A stretch of DNA of 64,000 nucleotides from JACVRM01 sp963839815 (GTDB lineage Bacteria > Actinomycetota > Thermoleophilia > Gaiellales > Gaiellaceae), in contig CAWIWF010000005.1 in NCBI GenBank assembly GCA_963839815.1, positions 1 to 64,000 of the forward strand. Reading direction: 5' to 3'. The notes beneath the pieces were generated by a model that ran no database searches, had not been told where the DNA came from, and saw only the letters and a program-made list of their open reading frames with translations. The translations under genes were made by a program, and so were the position numbers. This document shows positions 63,065 to 64,000 of this stretch, piece by piece. The first letter of the stretch is position 1; each line of letters begins with the position of its first letter.

Positions 63065-63757
63065 GAGCCCGGGACGATACGGCGCAGCCCCGACACCGCG
63101 CTCGTCTACGCTCCCCGGCCAACCGAGGGAGGCCCTTCGAGACGCCGACTCGCCCAGGCAATCTCGCTCCGCAGCAGGAAGCGCAAGCTGCAGCTCTTCC
63201 TTGAGCGCCTGCAGCCCGACGAGCAGACGACGGTCGTGGACGTCGGCGTCACCGACGCCGCCTTCGGCGACGCCGCCGGCCACCCCGCGGACAACTTCTT
63301 CGAGGCCCTCTACCCGTGGCCCGAGCGGATCACGGCCGTCGGGCTGGCCGACTTCCCGCGCTTTCGGAGCGCGTTCCCGGCCGTGCGCTTCGTGACCGCG
63401 GACGGGAGGCGACTCCCGTTCGCCGACCGCGAGTTCGACGTCGGCCTGTCGAACGCCGTCCTCGAGCACGTTGGCGGCGAGGACGAGCAGCGTGCGTTCG
63501 TCCACGAGCTCTGCCGGGTGGCAGGCCGCGTGTTCGTCTCCACCCCGAACCGCTGGTTTCCGATCGAGGTGCACACGCTGCTGCCGTTCGTGCACTGGCT
63601 GCCGCGGGGCCGGGCCGAACACGCCTTCCGCATGCTCGGAGCCCAGGGGGCCGAGTCGCTGCGCCTGCTCGGTCCCCGTGAGCTGGCGGCGCTGTTCCCG
63701 TACCGTGTAGAGATCGTGAACACCGGCATCAACCTCGTCGCCATCGGGCCCGCATGA
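63053..63757 (+). CDS. SAM-dependent methyltransferase domain protein
   Basis: 234 residues from ATG 63053. TTVVDVGVTDAAFGDAAGHP (motif I region), FPAVRFVTADGRRLPFADRE and FDVGLSNAVLEHVGGEDEQR are the methyltransferase-11 signatures, with VFVSTPNRWFPIEVHTLLPF following, typical of lipid/sugar-pathway members. A start nearer the fold is possible, but no ATG, GTG or TTG offers it cleanly. Its stop overlaps the next start (ATGA). Confidence 0.78.
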   Translation: MDWHEPGTIRRSPDTALVYAPRPTEGGPSRRRLAQAISLRSRKRKLQLFLERLQPDEQTTVVDVGVTDAAFGDAAGHPADNFFEALYPWPERITAVGLADFPRFRSAFPAVRFVTADGRRLPFADREFDVGLSNAVLEHVGGEDEQRAFVHELCRVAGRVFVSTPNRWFPIEVHTLLPFVHWLPRGRAEHAFRMLGAQGAESLRLLGPRELAALFPYRVEIVNTGINLVAIGPA

Positions 63758-64000
63758 GCATGCTCGATCCCGGTGTCGACATCGGTCACGTCCACCTGAA
63801 GGTGGCCGATCTCGAGCGCGCCGTCAGGTTCTACTCCGACGTCCTCGGCTTCGAGCTCACGCAGCGCTACGGCGATCAGGCGGCCTTCCTCGCGGCCGGC
63901 GACTACCACCACCACATCGGCCTCAACACGTGGGAGAGCGCGGGTGGAACGCCGCCTGCGCCGGGAACCACGGGGCTCTTCCACGCGGCCATCCGGTACC
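63754..64000 (+). CDS. VOC-family (glyoxalase/ring-cleavage dioxygenase-like) protein, partial
   Basis: 82 codons before the window ends. IGHVHLKVADLERAVRFYSD gives the first metal His, then VLGFELTQRYGDQAAFLAAG and YHHHIGLNTWES. This resembles CatE-type catechol 2,3-dioxygenase-like proteins rather than glyoxalase I. ATG 63754 overlaps the methyltransferase stop. The C-terminal half is outside the window. Confidence 0.85.
   Translation, partial: MSMLDPGVDIGHVHLKVADLERAVRFYSDVLGFELTQRYGDQAAFLAAGDYHHHIGLNTWESAGGTPPAPGTTGLFHAAIRY

Overview
The window is very GC-rich DNA with dense, strand-switching operons, many GTG starts and 4-bp ATGA/GTGA overlaps between genes. Together with a mycothiol-type sigma/anti-sigma pair, a PAC2-family gene, tandem pstS genes with an 11-bp-phased PHO box, and many DUFs typical of deep-branching Actinomycetota, it suggests a high-GC actinobacterium, most likely Thermoleophilia (Gaiellales/Solirubrobacterales). 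The lineage is an inference. No rRNA, tRNA, CRISPR array, transposase or phage gene was seen.

Layout. 0-9 kb: typA, a SAM methyltransferase and a GntR regulator on the minus strand; a phytanoyl-CoA-dioxygenase-like gene and a family-3 solute-binding protein on plus; then an HpaB-type hydroxylase, a cupin and a flavin amine oxidase on minus. 9-12 kb: metallophosphoesterase, small membrane protein, class II aldolase and a sugar-phosphate isomerase. 12-17.5 kb: a complete phosphate module pstS-pstS-pstC-pstA-pstB-phoU with a PHO box before the second pstS. 17.7-22.5 kb: HtrA protease, a GCS2 ligase, an HMA protein, a repeat-filled gap, an ECF sigma factor with its zinc anti-sigma factor, and a membrane HTH/LytR_C protein. 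22.5-28.6 kb: a three-subunit molybdenum hydroxylase with an amidohydrolase, a MocA-like nucleotidyltransferase and a lipoprotein cyclophilin. 28.7-38.8 kb: M24 peptidase, acetyl-CoA synthetase and a set of exported proteins of unknown role, including an 800-residue seven-module protein with a structured leader. 38.9-43.5 kb: a tightly overlapped six-gene operon (OsmC, class V aminotransferase, epimerase, DUF3052, thioesterase, M16 protease). 43.5-50.5 kb: a uracil-DNA glycosylase-Nudix fusion, NAD synthetase, a hotdog protein, SDR, SRPBCC protein and an AMP-forming ligase. 50.5-54.1 kb: an MFS exporter with its TetR regulator and operator, then an XRE-TPR regulator followed by a 40-residue secreted peptide. 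54.3-55.2 kb: a noncoding tandem-repeat array. 55.3-64 kb: heme A synthase, PAC2 protein, a DEAH helicase, 6-phosphogluconolactonase, proC, an AlkA-type glycosylase, a methyltransferase and a partial VOC protein.

The best candidate for an undescribed system is the XRE-TPR receptor plus small exported peptide (52631-54139). Its architecture is that of the RRNPP (Rap/NprR/PlcR) peptide-signalling systems known mainly from Bacillota.

Sequence quality: nearly every gene between about 0.4 and 15.2 kb is broken by single-base slips that leave both reading frames protein-like, sometimes as compensating pairs. From 15.2 kb onward only three slips were found (nadE, SDR, MFS). I treat these genes as intact genes with sequence errors. 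Their coordinates span the reconstructed gene, and a translation of the raw interval will not be in one frame.
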